A stretch of DNA of 64,000 nucleotides from Roseomonas sp. AR75. Its GTDB lineage: Bacteria > Pseudomonadota > Alphaproteobacteria > Acetobacterales > Acetobacteraceae. The notes below the pieces were generated by a model. It had not been told where the DNA came from and ran no database searches. It was given only the letters and a program-made list of their open reading frames with translations. Where the stretch lies: positions 124,001 through 188,000 of the forward strand of contig NZ_STGB01000001.1 of the NCBI RefSeq assembly GCF_005222815.1, read 5' to 3'. Made by a program: the position numbers and the translations under genes. Numbering within the stretch: the stretch's first letter is position 1; every line of letters begins with the position of its first letter. Positions 16,708 through 24,789 of the stretch are shown piece by piece.

Positions 16708-17364
16708 CTATGGCGGGCCGCTTCGGCGGGACGCGATCTCCAGGGAGACGAGCCGCGCCAGCAGGATGGCGATGAACATCTGGCCCGTGACCGCCTGCAA
16801 CGTCACCAGGGTGCGCGCGACGGCGCCCGCGGGCACGATGTCGCCGAGGCCGGTGCTGGTCTGGACGACCAGGCTGAGGTAGCGCAGCGATCCCGGGTCC
16901 TCCATCGGGCCCGCGAAGCTGCCGGGCAGGGCGGCGGCCAGCCCTTCATAGAGATGCGCGAAGAGCAGCGCGACGACGAGGTAAAGCGTAAGCGCGCCCT
17001 GGATGCGGGCGATCGTCACCTGGCCGGGGCCCAGCACGCTGCGCAGCAGCGCCAGGGCAAGCAGGAACAATGCGCCCGCCATGGTCCAGTCCGGCGTGGG
17101 TCCCGGCACGCCCTGGGTGACGCCGGCCAGGATCATCGCGGCGGCCACGGCCCAGCCGAAGAACCCGTCACGCCGCAGGGCGAGGCTTCCGGCGACGAGG
17201 GTGGCGAGCGTGACGCCGCCGGGCAGCCAGGTTGGCAGCCAGCCGGCGGCCGCCAGCAGCGGCATCAGGAACAGCCCGGAGATCAGACCCAGCAGCATTG
17301 CATGCGCGGCTGCGTCCGGCCTCGTGTCGGCGGCTTGGCGGGATGCCTTGCTGAAGATCTGCAC
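16708..17364 (-). CDS. Small potassium-channel-like membrane protein
   Basis: A 218-residue protein with several hydrophobic segments and a single pore loop near the C-terminus: V-Q-T-S-T-G-L-G-D-I-V-P. This resembles the K+ filter T-x-G-Y-G-D with Leu in place of Tyr, so it belongs to the two-helix ion channel superfamily, but its selectivity is uncertain. I place the start at GTG 17364, which has AAGG upstream on the coding strand; ATG 17298 would give a shorter form. The frame is open past the start of the opposite acyl-CoA dehydrogenase, which is not credible as coding. No ligand-binding domain is attached. Confidence 0.7.
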   Translation of the reverse strand: MQIFSKASRQAADTRPDAAAHAMLLGLISGLFLMPLLAAAGWLPTWLPGGVTLATLVAGSLALRRDGFFGWAVAAAMILAGVTQGVPGPTPDWTMAGALFLLALALLRSVLGPGQVTIARIQGALTLYLVVALLFAHLYEGLAAALPGSFAGPMEDPGSLRYLSLVVQTSTGLGDIVPAGAVARTLVTLQAVTGQMFIAILLARLVSLEIASRRSGPP

Positions 17365-17455
17365 GGCGGCAGCCTTGCCGACCGGGCCCCGCCGGGCAAG
17401 CTGTGCCTGGACAGGGGCGGGACCGCGCCGTAATCCGCCCCGGCCAGGAGAGCCG

Positions 17456-18625
17456 ATGATGGACATGCACAGCGCCGCCGACCCGCATGCCGAGATCCGC
17501 GCGGAGGTCCGCAAACTCTGCGCGAAATTCCCCGGCGAGTACTGGCGCGAGCTGGATGCGCGGCGCGGCTACCCGACCGAGTTCGTGAACGCCCTGACCG
17601 AGGCCGGCTGGCTCGCTGCCCTGATCCCGGAGGAGTTCGGCGGCGCCGGCCTGCCGCTCTCGGGCGCCGCGGCCATCCTGGAGGAGATCCAGGCGAGCGG
17701 CTGCAACGGCGCCGCCTGCCATGCTCAGATGTACATCATGGGCACGATCCTGCGGCACGGCTCGGCGGAGCAGAAGGCGCAGTACCTTCCCGCCATCGCC
17801 GCGGGCGAGTTGCGCCTGCAGGCTTTCGGCGTGACGGAACCGACCAGCGGCACCGACACCACCGCGCTGCGCACCACGGCGCGGCGCGAAGGCGACAAAT
17901 ACGTCGTGAACGGCCAGAAGATCTGGACCAGCCGCGCCGAGCATTCCGACCTGATGCTGCTGCTGGCGCGCACCACGCCGCGCGACCAGGTGGCGAAGAA
18001 GACCGAGGGGCTTTCGACCTTCATCGTTGATATGCGCACCGTGCTGGGGAAGGGGCTCACCATCCGGCCGATCCGCACGATGATGAACCACAATTCCTGC
18101 GAGGTCTTCTTCGACAACATGGAGGTGCCGGCGGCCAATCTGGTCGGGCAGGAGGGCAGGGGCTTCCGCTACATCCTGGACGGCATGAACGCCGAGCGGC
18201 TGCTGATCGCGGCGGAATGCATCGGCGACGCCAAGTGGTTCATCGAGAAGGCGCGCAACTACGCCAAGGAACGCGTGCTGTTCGGCAAGCCGATCGGCGC
18301 GAACCAGGGCGTGCAGTTCCCGATCGCCAAGGCGTATGCGCAAATGCGCGCGGCGGAGGCCATCGTGAAGCAGGGGCTGCAGAAATTCGAGGCCGGGCAA
18401 CCCTGCGGCGAGGAAGCGAACATGGGCAAGATGCTGGCCGCGGAGGCGAGCTGGGCCGCGGGCGAGGCCTGCGTGAACACCCATGGCGGCTTCGGCTTCG
18501 CCGAGGAATACGACATCGAGCGCAAGTTCCGCGAGACGCGGCTCTATCAGGTGGCGCCGATCAGCACGAACCTGATCCTGAGCTACATCGGGGAGCACGT
18601 GCTGGGGATGCCGCGGAGCTATTGA
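17456..18625 (+). CDS. Acyl-CoA dehydrogenase family protein
   Basis: FAD-dependent enzyme of 389 residues that introduces a double bond into acyl-CoA thioesters. The flavin/substrate motif F-G-V-T-E-P-T-S-G-T-D-T and the G-Q-K-I-W-T-S segment are canonical, as is the C-terminal T-H-G-G-F-G-F-A-E-E-Y. Where many relatives carry the catalytic Y-E-G motif this one has L-Y-Q-V-A-P-I-S, so the catalytic base is not evident there and may lie elsewhere, as in isovaleryl-type enzymes. CAGGAG lies just upstream of the tandem start codons at 17456 and 17459. A CoA-transferase follows at 19331 after an AT-rich insert, and the two may originally have formed one operon. Confidence 0.85.
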   Translation: MMDMHSAADPHAEIRAEVRKLCAKFPGEYWRELDARRGYPTEFVNALTEAGWLAALIPEEFGGAGLPLSGAAAILEEIQASGCNGAACHAQMYIMGTILRHGSAEQKAQYLPAIAAGELRLQAFGVTEPTSGTDTTALRTTARREGDKYVVNGQKIWTSRAEHSDLMLLLARTTPRDQVAKKTEGLSTFIVDMRTVLGKGLTIRPIRTMMNHNSCEVFFDNMEVPAANLVGQEGRGFRYILDGMNAERLLIAAECIGDAKWFIEKARNYAKERVLFGKPIGANQGVQFPIAKAYAQMRAAEAIVKQGLQKFEAGQPCGEEANMGKMLAAEASWAAGEACVNTHGGFGFAEEYDIERKFRETRLYQVAPISTNLILSYIGEHVLGMPRSY

Positions 18626-18638
18626 GCGGAATCTGTGT

Positions 18639-19319
18639 GTGACGAAGCGCGGCATGGAAGTTAAGGTAAAGCACTTAGCGCTAAAGGCCGTGCCGCGCTG
18701 GGACCAACTGCGCTCGCTTGGAGAGTTGAGGGTTCTCAGCCAAGCATCCTATATCTCGTTGGTCACCGTTCCAGTATTGGCATCGGTTTGGCCGGCTGTC
18801 CGCAATGTGCTTCGCGATCTCGGGGCTGAGTTCACCGACCTGCCGCTGACGCTGGCTGTAGCGTTTTTCGGCGCAGTCGGGGCAGTCATTGGTCAGACGA
18901 TCTACCAAGCTTCCGCGCCGGCCAACCTGCGCAATTTTAGCCGAATGGAACATACAGCTTTTCGCATTCGCGACTTTCAGTTGAACCCGACGAACGAGAA
19001 TCTCCAGGTGTTTCGTAGAAATGTAATGCGGCGGTTCGAGAGCTTCGATCACGGATTTCGACGAATTCTAGAAGCTCGCATAGCCCGTGCCGAGGCTGCA
19101 TTCACAGAAGGCAATTCGCAGTTGTCGTCCGACCAGATGACAGATGCTGTACGGGCCTATGCTGAAGTCCACTACGACATTGGTGCGCGCACTGCGCCTC
19201 TTCCAAGAGCGACCTGCGCGCTGGCTTACTCGGTCACGCTGATGTCAATTATATTTATATTTTGTCGTCAATGCTATATTGTGGCGCAAGAGGCTGGCCT
19301 GTTGAATATGGCCTCGTGA
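18639..19319 (+). CDS. AT-rich hypothetical membrane protein, 226 aa (probably horizontally acquired)
   Basis: I do not recognise this protein. Two hydrophobic segments lie at about 36-54 and 67-88, a charged helical region of about 100 residues follows, and a third membrane segment is at 187-207. The start is GTG 18639, 13 bases after the acyl-CoA dehydrogenase stop; ATG 18654 is possible. Its codon use is clearly AT-richer than every neighbour, with many third-position A/T codons and runs such as the ATTATATTTATATTTT stretch near 19250. No mobility gene or flanking repeat is visible. It separates an acyl-CoA dehydrogenase from a CoA-transferase, so it looks like a small insertion. Confidence 0.65.
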   Translation: MTKRGMEVKVKHLALKAVPRWDQLRSLGELRVLSQASYISLVTVPVLASVWPAVRNVLRDLGAEFTDLPLTLAVAFFGAVGAVIGQTIYQASAPANLRNFSRMEHTAFRIRDFQLNPTNENLQVFRRNVMRRFESFDHGFRRILEARIARAEAAFTEGNSQLSSDQMTDAVRAYAEVHYDIGARTAPLPRATCALAYSVTLMSIIFIFCRQCYIVAQEAGLLNMAS

Positions 19320-19330
19320 TGGTAGAAGAG

Positions 19331-20458
19331 ATGTCCGGCATACGGCCTCTTGCAGGTCTTCTTGTCATCTCGATGGAGCAGGCTGTCGCCGCGCCGACCT
19401 GTTCCCAAAAGCTCTGCGATGCCGGCGCGCGGGTGATCAAGATCGAACGCAGGGAAGGCGACTTCGCGCGCGGCTACGACACCGCGGCCGCCGGGCAGTC
19501 CAGCTATTTCGTCTGGCTGAATCGCGGCAAGGAGAGCATCGCCCTCGATATCAAGGATCCCGCCGACAAGGCGCTGCTGGAGCGGATGATCGCGAAGGCT
19601 GACGTCTTCATCCAGAACCTGGCGCCCGGCGCGCTGGCGCGCGCGGGCTTCGGCAGCGCCGAATTGCGGGCAAAACACCCGCGCCTCATCACCGTGGACA
19701 TCTCCGGCTATGGCGAGGAGGGCGAATACGCCCGGATGAAAGCCTACGACCTGCTGGTTCAGGCCGAGTCCGGGCTGGCCTCGATCACGGGGCATCCGGC
19801 GGGGCCCGGGCGGGTCGGCGTCTCCGTGGTGGACATCGCCTGCGGCATGAACGCCCATGCCGCGGTGCTGGAGGCGCTGATCGCGCGGGGCATCACGGGG
19901 CAGGGGTCCGGCATTGCCGTCTCCCTGTTCGACGCCATGGCGGACTGGATGAACGTGCCGCTGCTGTTCTTCGAAGGCACCGGCAAGGCGCCGCAGCGGG
20001 TCGGGCTCGCCCATCCCTCGATCTGCCCGTACGGGGCGTTTGCCTGCGCCGACGGCGCGCTGGTGCTGATCTCCATACAGAACGAGCGGGAATGGGCCGG
20101 CTTCTGCGCGGGCGTGCTGGGCGAGGCCGACCTCCCGCAGCGCGAGGGGTGGCGCAGCAACAACGAGCGTGTCGCTAACCGATCCGTGGTTGATTCCCAT
20201 GTCGCCACGACCTTCGCCGGGCTGACCCGGCCGGAAGCGGCGGCGAAGCTGGATGCGGCGGGCACCGCCTATGGCTTCGTCAACGGCGTTGCCGAGTTCG
20301 CCTGCCACCCCGCGCTGCGCCGGCTCAGCGTGCCGACGCCGAACGGACCCGTCCTGCTGGCCGCGCCCGCACCTCGGTTCGCCGACACCGCTCGTGAAAG
20401 CGGCGCCGTGCCCATGCTGAACGAGCATGGTGCTGCCATCCGAGCGGAATTCACCTGA
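19331..20458 (+). CDS. CaiB/BaiF family CoA-transferase (class III)
   Basis: A 375-residue class III CoA-transferase, which moves CoA between carboxylic acids through an enzyme-aspartyl intermediate. The family start R-P-L-A-G-L-L-V-I-S-M-E-Q-A-V-A-A-P is clear, and the probable catalytic Asp is in V-S-V-V-D-I-A-C-G-M. A-x-V-I-K-I-E-R and F-V-W-L-N-R-G-K-E-S-I-A-L-D-I-K fit the nucleotide-binding part. I chose ATG 19331 because family members begin a few residues before the P-L-x-G motif; an upstream ATG at 19319 adds only four residues. The acyl-CoA dehydrogenase upstream is a plausible pathway partner. The 5' flank is AT-rich because of the preceding foreign gene. Confidence 0.86.
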   Translation: MSGIRPLAGLLVISMEQAVAAPTCSQKLCDAGARVIKIERREGDFARGYDTAAAGQSSYFVWLNRGKESIALDIKDPADKALLERMIAKADVFIQNLAPGALARAGFGSAELRAKHPRLITVDISGYGEEGEYARMKAYDLLVQAESGLASITGHPAGPGRVGVSVVDIACGMNAHAAVLEALIARGITGQGSGIAVSLFDAMADWMNVPLLFFEGTGKAPQRVGLAHPSICPYGAFACADGALVLISIQNEREWAGFCAGVLGEADLPQREGWRSNNERVANRSVVDSHVATTFAGLTRPEAAAKLDAAGTAYGFVNGVAEFACHPALRRLSVPTPNGPVLLAAPAPRFADTARESGAVPMLNEHGAAIRAEFT

Positions 20459-20539
20459 TCTCAGTTAACTCGCGTGGCCCGCTTCAAGCGCCATGCGAGG
20501 ATTGCATGCCGGATTTCTGCTGCGCTGCAAAAAGAGCCC

Positions 20540-20568
20540 TTGCGTGGGCCGGGTCACACCCCTAATTT
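20540..20568 (+). promoter_or_regulatory. Sigma-70-type promoter for the candidate small RNA
   Basis: TTGCGT at 20540-20545 and TAATTT at 20563-20568 are separated by exactly 17 bases. A start about seven bases downstream (near 20575) would fall just before the first stem of the candidate RNA. No coding gene follows on this strand before the terminator. Confidence 0.55.
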
Positions 20569-20574
20569 GTGCAT

Positions 20575-20662
20575 CGCAGCAAGGACGGTTCGTCCGCTTG
20601 CTGTCTTTCTTGGACGTTTCCTCCCTAAACTCGGCGGCACCGCAAGGTGCCGCCGCTTTTTT
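20575..20662 (+). ncRNA. Candidate small RNA of about 88 nt with its own promoter and terminator
   Basis: The intergenic space between the CoA-transferase and N-formylglutamate amidohydrolase genes holds a complete-looking RNA gene. After the promoter comes a 5' hairpin: CAGCAAG (20577-20583) pairs with CTTGCTG (20597-20603), with inner pairs GACG/CGTC closing a short loop. A pyrimidine-rich, apparently single-stranded stretch follows (20604-20631), containing TTTCCTCCCTAAAC. A strong terminator hairpin with T6 ends the unit. The exposed CCUCCC is complementary to Shine-Dalgarno sequences, a feature of several alphaproteobacterial regulatory RNAs. I cannot assign it to a named family. No open reading frame of note lies inside. 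Confidence 0.6.
20632..20662 (+). terminator. Rho-independent terminator
   Basis: A perfect 10-bp stem, CGGCGGCACC (20632-20641) with GGTGCCGCCG (20646-20655), closes a GCAA tetraloop and is followed by C and six T (20657-20662). It is the clearest intrinsic terminator in the window and ends the candidate small RNA. Confidence 0.85.
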
Positions 20663-20692
20663 CCGCGCGCCGCGCCAAACGTTGCGCGCCGA

Positions 20693-21574
20693 TCAGGGGG
20701 CCAGGAAGGACCAGTCCGTCGCCGCCAGGCAGGCGACGAAGTGCCGCAGGTTGCGTTGCAGCCCGGCCATGCCCGGGGCCCGCTCCACCCGCGCCTCATC
20801 CATGTAGAGCCGGCGGGCGATCTCGATCTGCAGCACATGCACGCCCTCGCGCGGGTGCCCGTAGTGCCGTGTCACATAGCCGCCGGCGTAGGGGTCGTTG
20901 CGGCGGATGCGGTAGCCGAAGCCGGCGAGCGCATCTTCCACCAGCCTGGTCGCCCGGGGCGCGCAGGACGTGCCATGCGCGTCGCCCAGCACGAAATCCG
21001 CCGGCGCGGCGGACTGCACCGGATGCGTCGGCATGGAATGGCAGTCGAGCAGCAGGCAGTAGCCGAAGCGCGCCCGCGTCTCCGCGATCAGCTCGGACAG
21101 CGCGGCGTGGTAGGGCTGCCAGCAGCCGCGTACCCGCGCCTCGGCTTCGGCGAAGGGCAGCTTGTGGCTGTAGACCGGCTCGCCGGTCGCCACGACCCGC
21201 GCGATGGTGCCGAGTCCCGCGCCGACCCGCGGGGAGGCGCTGTTGACCCACTCCGGCAGCGGCCCGTCGAACATCGCGGGGTCGAGTTCCCAGGGCTCGC
21301 GGTTCGCATCGCAGAACACCCGCGGGAAGGTCGCGGTGAGCAGCGGCGCGCCGAAGCTGGGGGCGGCGGCAAAGAGCTCGTCGACGAAGCTGTCCTCGCT
21401 GCGCCGCAGCGCCACCGGGTCCAGCCGGGCCTCGGCCAGGAAATCGGCACTGTAATGCGCGCCGCTATGCGGCGAGGCGAAGATCAGGGGGACGCAGGGT
21501 CCATCCGGCCGCACCAGCCTGACGGGGGGCGGCGACACCGCGACGGCAGGAGGGGAAGGGGAAGGCAGGTCCAT
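20693..21574 (-). CDS. N-formylglutamate amidohydrolase family protein
   Basis: A 293-residue metal-dependent hydrolase of the N-formylglutamate amidohydrolase (HutG-type) fold. Diagnostic segments are F-A-S-P-H-S-G-A-H-Y near the N-terminus, D-x-F-V-D-E-L-F, C-D-A-N-R-E-P-W-E-L-D and L-L-L-D-C-H-S-M-P, then G-G-Y-V-T-R-H-Y-G-H-P. The classical enzyme releases formate from N-formylglutamate at the end of histidine breakdown, but no other hut gene is present here, so the real substrate is open. I use ATG 21574 rather than the TTG at 21589. The gene converges on the candidate sRNA. Confidence 0.82.
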   Translation of the reverse strand: MDLPSPSPPAVAVSPPPVRLVRPDGPCVPLIFASPHSGAHYSADFLAEARLDPVALRRSEDSFVDELFAAAPSFGAPLLTATFPRVFCDANREPWELDPAMFDGPLPEWVNSASPRVGAGLGTIARVVATGEPVYSHKLPFAEAEARVRGCWQPYHAALSELIAETRARFGYCLLLDCHSMPTHPVQSAAPADFVLGDAHGTSCAPRATRLVEDALAGFGYRIRRNDPYAGGYVTRHYGHPREGVHVLQIEIARRLYMDEARVERAPGMAGLQRNLRHFVACLAATDWSFLAP

Positions 21575-21704
21575 GCGCCGCGCGATCAAGCCACAGCCCT
21601 GCCATGCTTGTCATCCCTGGCGCAGCACGCTCGGGTCTCCGTGCCGGGGTTGCGTGGCAAAGGCGGCAAGGCTAAGCAGGCGCTCCGCACGAAACGGGCT
21701 TCGC

Positions 21705-21776
21705 GGGCGCGTAGCTCAGCGGGAGAGCGTCCCCCTGACACGGGGAAGGTCACAGGTTCAATCCCTGTCGCGCCCA
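21705..21776 (+). tRNA. tRNA-Val (anticodon GAC)
   Basis: A full cloverleaf can be drawn: acceptor GGGCGCG (21705-21711) with CGCGCCC (21769-21775), D-stem GCTC/GAGC, anticodon stem TCCCC/GGGGA with loop CTGACAC (anticodon GAC), and T-stem ACAGG/CCTGT with loop TTCAATC. The discriminator base is A (21776) and CCA is not encoded. A promoter-like TTGCGT (21650-21655) with TAAGCA 17 bases later lies upstream. Only a weak 4-bp hairpin followed by GTGTTTT (about 21783-21802) is visible downstream. No integrase or partial tRNA repeat was seen, so it does not appear to be a used attachment site. Confidence 0.95.
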
Positions 21777-21895
21777 TTCCCGGCCGTTTCGCGGCGTGTT
21801 TTCCTGCCATCCGCTGCGCTTTCCAGCCGATTGACCCGCGCGCGACGCTGTCGCAAAGGTCGCCGACCGGCTCGAAATCCCTGGGGAGGACATCC

Positions 21896-22900
21896 ATGAA
21901 CCGCCGCACCCTGCTTGCCGCCAGCACGCTGCTGGCCGCCCCGGCGCTGCGCAGCGCACGCGCCCAGGCGCAGGTGACGATGCGCCTGTCGCACCAGTTC
22001 CCGCCCTCGCACCACAATGCCCGCGTGATCGCCGCCTTCGCCGAGGATGTGAAGCAGCGCTCCGGCGGCCAGGTGGAGGTGCAGGTCTTCCCGGCGGAGC
22101 AGCTCGCCAAGGCCGGCGAGAACTTCCCCGGCGTCGCGCGCGGCGCCTTCGAGGCAGCGGCGGCGGTGAACTTCCAGTGGGGCACCACCATCCCCGAGAT
22201 GAACGCGCCCACCATCCCCTACCTGTTCACGGATTTCCCGCGCATCCAGCGCTTCCCCGGCAGCGACGCCGCGACATTCCTGAACGGCCTGCTGGAGCGC
22301 CGCGCGGTGCGAAACCTGATGTGGCTCTACACCACGCGGATGAGCATCTTCACCTCCAACCGCAAGCCGATCGTGAACCTCGAGGATTTCCGCGGCCTGA
22401 AGATCCGCGGCCTGAACGCGCTGACCGACCATGCGCTGACGGCGGTCGGCGCCGCGCCTTCCGCCATGCCGGGGCCGGAGGTGTCGCCGGCGCTGCAGTC
22501 GGGCGTGCTGGATGCCGGGCTGACCGACGTCTCGGCCGCCGTCTCGCGCCGCTACTACGAGATCCAGAAGTTCGGCACGGTCGCGCCGTATTTCACCGTG
22601 ATCAGCCATGTCTACGTCAACCCGCGCTGGTGGGCCGGCCTGACCGACGCGCAGCGCGGCTTCATCGAGGGCGCGGCGCGCAAGGCCGAGCAGGACCAGA
22701 TGAAGGTCACCGAGGACACCGCGGCCGCGGCGGTGGGCGAGCTGCGGGCCAAGGGCATGACGATCCACGAGCAGACGCCGGCGGAAAGCGCGACCTGGCG
22801 GGCAGCGATGCAGCAGCCGGTGATCGACGCCTTCCTGCGCCTGGCGCCGCAGGGGGGGCCGCGCGCGCTCGAACTGCTGCGCGCCATTCCCGCGGCCTGA
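21896..22900 (+). CDS. dctP: TRAP transporter solute-binding protein, DctP family
   Basis: Periplasmic receptor of a tripartite ATP-independent periplasmic transporter, 334 residues. The signal peptide N-R-R-T-L-L-A-A-S-T-L-L-A-A-P-A ends in A-R-A-Q. The DctP domain begins V-T-M-R-L-S-H-Q-F-P-P-S-H-H, and the conserved R-G-L-K-I-R-G-type region appears as D-F-R-G-L-K-I-R-G at about 163. GGGGAGGA precedes the ATG at 21896. The stop overlaps the start of the small permease (TGATG), so all three subunits form one operon. Substrates of this group are usually carboxylates; no catabolic gene in the operon narrows this down. Confidence 0.9.
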   Translation: MNRRTLLAASTLLAAPALRSARAQAQVTMRLSHQFPPSHHNARVIAAFAEDVKQRSGGQVEVQVFPAEQLAKAGENFPGVARGAFEAAAAVNFQWGTTIPEMNAPTIPYLFTDFPRIQRFPGSDAATFLNGLLERRAVRNLMWLYTTRMSIFTSNRKPIVNLEDFRGLKIRGLNALTDHALTAVGAAPSAMPGPEVSPALQSGVLDAGLTDVSAAVSRRYYEIQKFGTVAPYFTVISHVYVNPRWWAGLTDAQRGFIEGAARKAEQDQMKVTEDTAAAAVGELRAKGMTIHEQTPAESATWRAAMQQPVIDAFLRLAPQGGPRALELLRAIPAA

Positions 22901-23445
22901 TGGGCGCCCTGGAGCGCGCCGTCGCCGGCGTGTCGCGCCTGGCCGGCGCGCTCGGCGCGGTGGCAACGGTGTGCTGCCTGCTGCTCATCGGCTACGCGGT
23001 GGGGATGCGCTACCTGCTGGGCCAGCCTGAGCCTTGGACCGACAAGGTGGCGGGCTGGCTGGTCGTGGCGCTGGTGATGCTCGCCGCGCCCGAGGCGCAG
23101 CGGCGATTCGAGCATATCGGCGTGGACATCGCGGTGAAGCGCGTCGGCCCGCGGCTGGCGCGCGTCGCGCATCTCATCGGCGTGCTTTCGGTGGCTGTCG
23201 TCGCCGCCGTGCTGCTGGTCGCCGGCTGGGAGATGGTGGCATTCAGCCGGATGATCGGCGTGATGACGGACCTGGAAGGCGTGCCGCAATGGTGGGTCCA
23301 GGTGCTGATGCCGATCGGCGCGGCGCTGCTGCTGCTGGTGGCGCTTTGCCAGGCGCTGCTGCTGCTGGCGGGGCGCGAGCCGGCCTACCTGCCGAAGCCC
23401 GAGGACGACGTGCTGGCCCGCGATCCGCTCGCGCGGGCCGAGTAA
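22900..23445 (+). CDS. dctQ: TRAP transporter small permease, DctQ family
   Basis: A 181-residue inner-membrane subunit with four hydrophobic segments, the standard DctQ topology. The conserved R-Y-L-L-G-Q-P-E-P-W-T-D-K segment after the first helix corresponds to the family R-Y-x-x-x-x-x-x-x-W-x-E pattern. The start ATG shares two bases with the dctP stop, and dctM begins four bases after its own stop. The charged tail after about residue 160 is probably cytosolic. Confidence 0.88.
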   Translation: MGALERAVAGVSRLAGALGAVATVCCLLLIGYAVGMRYLLGQPEPWTDKVAGWLVVALVMLAAPEAQRRFEHIGVDIAVKRVGPRLARVAHLIGVLSVAVVAAVLLVAGWEMVAFSRMIGVMTDLEGVPQWWVQVLMPIGAALLLLVALCQALLLLAGREPAYLPKPEDDVLARDPLARAE

Positions 23446-23449
23446 GGGC

Positions 23450-24730
23450 ATGACCTTCCTTCTGCTGCTCGGTGCGCTGATCGCGCTGCTGTATCTCGGC
23501 ATGCCGATGTTCGCGGCGCTCTTCCTGCTGCCGCTGGGCGTGCTGCTGTATGTCGAGGGCGGCGTCCCCGCCCTTGGCGAGATGGTGATCGGCAAGCTCG
23601 ACGGCTATCTGCTGGTCGCGATCCCGCTGTTCATGCTGATGGCGCATGTCATGGTGCGCGGGAAGGTCGTGGACGACCTCTACAATGCGGCCTTCGCCAT
23701 GCTGCGCCGCGTGCGGGGCGGCGTCGGCATGGCGACGGTCGCGGCCTGCACCATCTTCGCCGCGATCAGTGGCAGTTCCGTCGCAACGGCGCTGACCATC
23801 GGCAAGATCGCCATCCCGCAGATGCTGCGCTACGGCATGAGCCGGCGCGGCGCCTTCGGCGTGGTGGCGGGCGGCGGCACGCTCGGCATCCTGATCCCGC
23901 CTTCGGCGCCCATGGTGCTCTACGCCTATGTCACGGAGACCTCGGTCGCGGCGCTTTTCCTGGCGGGGGTGATCCCCGGGCTGATGATTGCCGGCTTCTT
24001 CGCGCTGTATGTCTTCATCACCGAAGGCCGTGCGGTGGTGCCGGCCGATGAGCCGCCGCCGGAGGCAACCTCGGTGGCGCTGATGCGCGCAAGCTGGTCG
24101 CTCAGCCTGCCGATCTTCGTGCTGGGCGGCATCTATCTCGGCATCTTCACGGCGACGGAAGCAGCGGGGACCGGCACGATCTACGCGCTGATCGTCGCCG
24201 CGCTGATCTACCGCGCGCTGACCTGGCGCGACCTGCTGGATGGCGTGCAGGAGGCGACGCGCACCTCCGCGATGCTGCTGATGATCATCGCGGGGGCTGC
24301 GATCTACGGCTACATGCTGACCAAGCTGCGCATCCCGCAGGAGCTGACGCAGCTTGTCGCGGATTTCGGCCTGGGACGGACAGGCTTCCTGATCGCGATG
24401 ATGGTGCTGCTGTTCGTGCTGGGGCTGGTGCTGGAGAGCTTCTCCATCATCCTGCTCACGATGCCGGCAATCCTGCCGCTGCTGGCTGCGCTCGACATCG
24501 ACAAGGTCTGGTACGGCGTGCTGCTGACGCTGAGCCTGGAGATGGCGTTGATCTCGCCGCCCGTCGCGCTGAACCTGGTGGTGATCAAGGCGATCACCGG
24601 CGCGCCGCTGGCGGAGGTGAACCGCAGCATCTATCCCTACATGCTGATGCTGGCCTTCGGCACGGCGCTGCTGATCGCCTTCCCCGACATCGCGCTGTGG
24701 CTGCCGCGGCAGGCGGGATACGGCGGTTAG
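23450..24730 (+). CDS. dctM: TRAP transporter large permease, DctM family
   Basis: The 426-residue channel-forming subunit, with about twelve membrane segments. Family motifs are present: the N-terminal G-M-P-M-F-A-A-L-F, the F-A-A-I-S-G-S-S-V-A-T region near 103-113, and G-I-L-I-P-P-S-A-P-M-V-L-Y, which resembles the conserved G-x-x-I-P-P-S block. Together with dctP and dctQ it makes a complete sodium- or proton-driven uptake system. The operon ends here: the stop codon runs directly into a palindromic repeat element at 24729. Confidence 0.92.
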   Translation: MTFLLLLGALIALLYLGMPMFAALFLLPLGVLLYVEGGVPALGEMVIGKLDGYLLVAIPLFMLMAHVMVRGKVVDDLYNAAFAMLRRVRGGVGMATVAACTIFAAISGSSVATALTIGKIAIPQMLRYGMSRRGAFGVVAGGGTLGILIPPSAPMVLYAYVTETSVAALFLAGVIPGLMIAGFFALYVFITEGRAVVPADEPPPEATSVALMRASWSLSLPIFVLGGIYLGIFTATEAAGTGTIYALIVAALIYRALTWRDLLDGVQEATRTSAMLLMIIAGAAIYGYMLTKLRIPQELTQLVADFGLGRTGFLIAMMVLLFVLGLVLESFSIILLTMPAILPLLAALDIDKVWYGVLLTLSLEMALISPPVALNLVVIKAITGAPLAEVNRSIYPYMLMLAFGTALLIAFPDIALWLPRQAGYGG

Positions 24731-24776
24731 AGCAGATCGCGTTCAGATGGACTCATCTGAACGCGTGAAGATGCTC
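24729..24776. repeat. REP-like palindromic element
   Basis: A perfect 12-bp stem CGCGTTCAGATG (24738-24749) and CATCTGAACGCG (24754-24765) closes a GACT loop, and outer arms AGAGCA (24729-24734) and TGCTCT extend the palindrome. Elements of this appearance are dispersed in many copies in related genomes. No T-run follows, so it is not a classical terminator, though it could protect the 3' end of the TRAP mRNA. Confidence 0.65.
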
Positions 24777-24789
24777 TGAAAACAAAGGC

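Noticed and set aside
21705..21776. tRNA-Val as an integration site for a mobile island
   Set aside because: No integrase, no partial tRNA copy and no composition change follow it; the next genes are an ordinary TRAP operon.
20474..21895. 5' extension of the TRAP binding protein gene through the tRNA and sRNA region
   Set aside because: The frame is open but crosses a terminator and a tRNA gene; the strong ribosome-binding site and signal peptide start at 21896.
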